From JAUWMI01 sp964630455 (GTDB lineage Bacteria; Sumerlaeota; Sumerlaeia; MWCT01; JAUWMI01), in contig CAZVVA010000028.1 in NCBI GenBank assembly GCA_964630455.1, positions 1 through 24,286 on the forward strand: a DNA stretch of 24,286 bases, in the 5' to 3' direction. Below are positions 23,591 to 24,286 of this stretch, one piece after another. Position numbers and translations under genes: made by a program. The first letter of the stretch is position 1; each line of letters opens with the position of its first letter. The notes under the pieces were generated by a model. That model worked only from the letters and a program-made list of their open reading frames with translations. It was not told the DNA's origin and did not search any database.

Positions 23591-24286
23591 ATGATAATTT
23601 ACAATCATCGCCCCAAAGTCTTTCAATCCATAACAGCAGTCATATTCATATTGCTTCCTATTCTGTTCTTCCCCATCTCCTGCTCGCTTATACGGCCAGT
23701 GTTGGTCGGACCGCCTGATCGCTCTTTGCGCATTCAGGCGGAAGACTATGATGTGGGAGGTGAAGGGGTTGCTTATCACGATACTACGCCGGGCAACAGC
23801 GGTAAAGAGTATCTTGAAGATGACGTGGATATCGAACCCTGCCAGGAAGGTGGCTACAACATTGGCTGGATCATTAGCGGCGAATGGCTCCGGTTTTCTA
23901 ATATATACGCAGACAGAAGAGATTATTATGTCAGTGTTCGCGTCGCCTCGGAAAATCGCGAAGGTGCGTTTCGCATCGAAGTTAATGGTGTCGACGCTAC
24001 AGGCCTGGTGACTTTTCCTGCAACAGGAGGATTTCAAGATTGGACCACGGTTGACGCTGGTGTCGTAACACTCATATCGGGTTCCAACACAATCCGGCTT
24101 ATTTCCGAAGCGGACTTGTGGAATATCGATTGGATTGCATTCAACACGAGCAAAGAAGCGGCTCGCGCTCTACATGAAATTAAGCCCCCGACAGAGAGAA
24201 GGAGAAATCCCCGGATGCTTGTCACCCTTGCCGAATCGGCTTTCAAACAGGCACAGGCAATCCTCGGAGAGGAAAACCTGAAAAGG
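23591..24286 (+). CDS. CBM6-bearing exported protein, cut off by the window end
   Basis: The frame is open from ATG 23591 to the last base, 232 codons with no stop, so the C-terminal part lies outside the window. GAGGTG at 23580-23585 is a good ribosome binding site five bases upstream. Residues about 11-30 are a hydrophobic signal (ITAVIFILLPILFFPIS) ending in PISC (C31), a plausible but non-ideal lipobox. Residues about 47-184 match carbohydrate-binding module family 6: IQAEDYDVGGEGVAYHD, YNIGWIISGEWLRFSN, YYVSVRVASENREGAF, DWTTVDAG and NIDWIAF. A charged helical stretch (KEAARALHEIKPPTERRR) follows. Such modules usually tether a glycoside hydrolase to beta-glucan, xylan or agarose-type chains, so a catalytic domain may follow. 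Confidence 0.82.
   Translation, partial: MIIYNHRPKVFQSITAVIFILLPILFFPISCSLIRPVLVGPPDRSLRIQAEDYDVGGEGVAYHDTTPGNSGKEYLEDDVDIEPCQEGGYNIGWIISGEWLRFSNIYADRRDYYVSVRVASENREGAFRIEVNGVDATGLVTFPATGGFQDWTTVDAGVVTLISGSNTIRLISEADLWNIDWIAFNTSKEAARALHEIKPPTERRRNPRMLVTLAESAFKQAQAILGEENLKR

Overview
The window reads as chromosomal DNA of an uncultured bacterium with mid-range base composition. No rRNA, tRNA or other taxonomic marker is present, so the lineage is open. Three things lean towards an anaerobic or facultatively anaerobic, polysaccharide-using candidate lineage. First, there is a 2-oxoacid:ferredoxin oxidoreductase subunit and an AmmeMemoRadiSam-type radical SAM enzyme. Second, several secreted carbohydrate-active proteins are present. 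Third, a HEAT-repeat protein ends in a pseudopilin-like tail of a kind I associate with candidate phyla such as Sumerlaeota, Hydrogenedentota or Omnitrophota. The taxonomic guess is weak inference.

Layout. 1-1362: the gamma subunit of a 2-oxoacid:ferredoxin oxidoreductase, then a short ArgA-type N-acetyltransferase, separated by an inverted-repeat element. 1438-7658: secreted and envelope proteins on the + strand. These are a SnoaL-like/GH43 endo-arabinanase fusion, a small membrane-anchored protein, a beta-propeller protein, and a GHL10-type glycoside hydrolase with an Ig-like domain and an NHL-like propeller. A fragment of a MurG-like glycosyltransferase follows. 7919-10306 (-): the membrane-anchored HEAT-repeat protein. 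10580-14343 (+): a one-polypeptide type IIG (Eco57I-like) restriction-modification enzyme with a HEPN-like gene 80 bases downstream, a likely defence pair. 14457-17839 (-): a GT-C-like membrane protein and a secreted carboxypeptidase-regulatory-like protein, apparently translationally coupled, then the orphaned 3' tail of a second radical SAM gene. 17882-18098: a decayed element holding the end of a REP-associated tyrosine transposase (RAYT). 18188-19177 (-): the intact radical SAM gene. 19178-21061: repeat-rich DNA around a DMT-family transporter. 21062-22513 (+): a Wzx-like flippase. 22889-22957 (+): a 22-residue lysine-rich ORF behind a good promoter. 23591-end (+): a CBM6-bearing lipoprotein-like gene cut off by the window edge.

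How it fits together. The 1438-7658 block and the last gene suggest plant-type polysaccharide binding and hydrolysis outside the cytoplasm. The flippase and the GT-C-like protein suggest surface glycan assembly. The restriction enzyme and HEPN protein form a defence island. The intergenic DNA is full of mobile debris: palindromes with constant ends and variable cores, two short inverted-repeat elements, a RAYT relic and two gene-tail relics. The most informative signals are the AT-rich mosaic segment inside the restriction enzyme, the radical SAM gene relic, and the palindrome family found beside a RAYT remnant.
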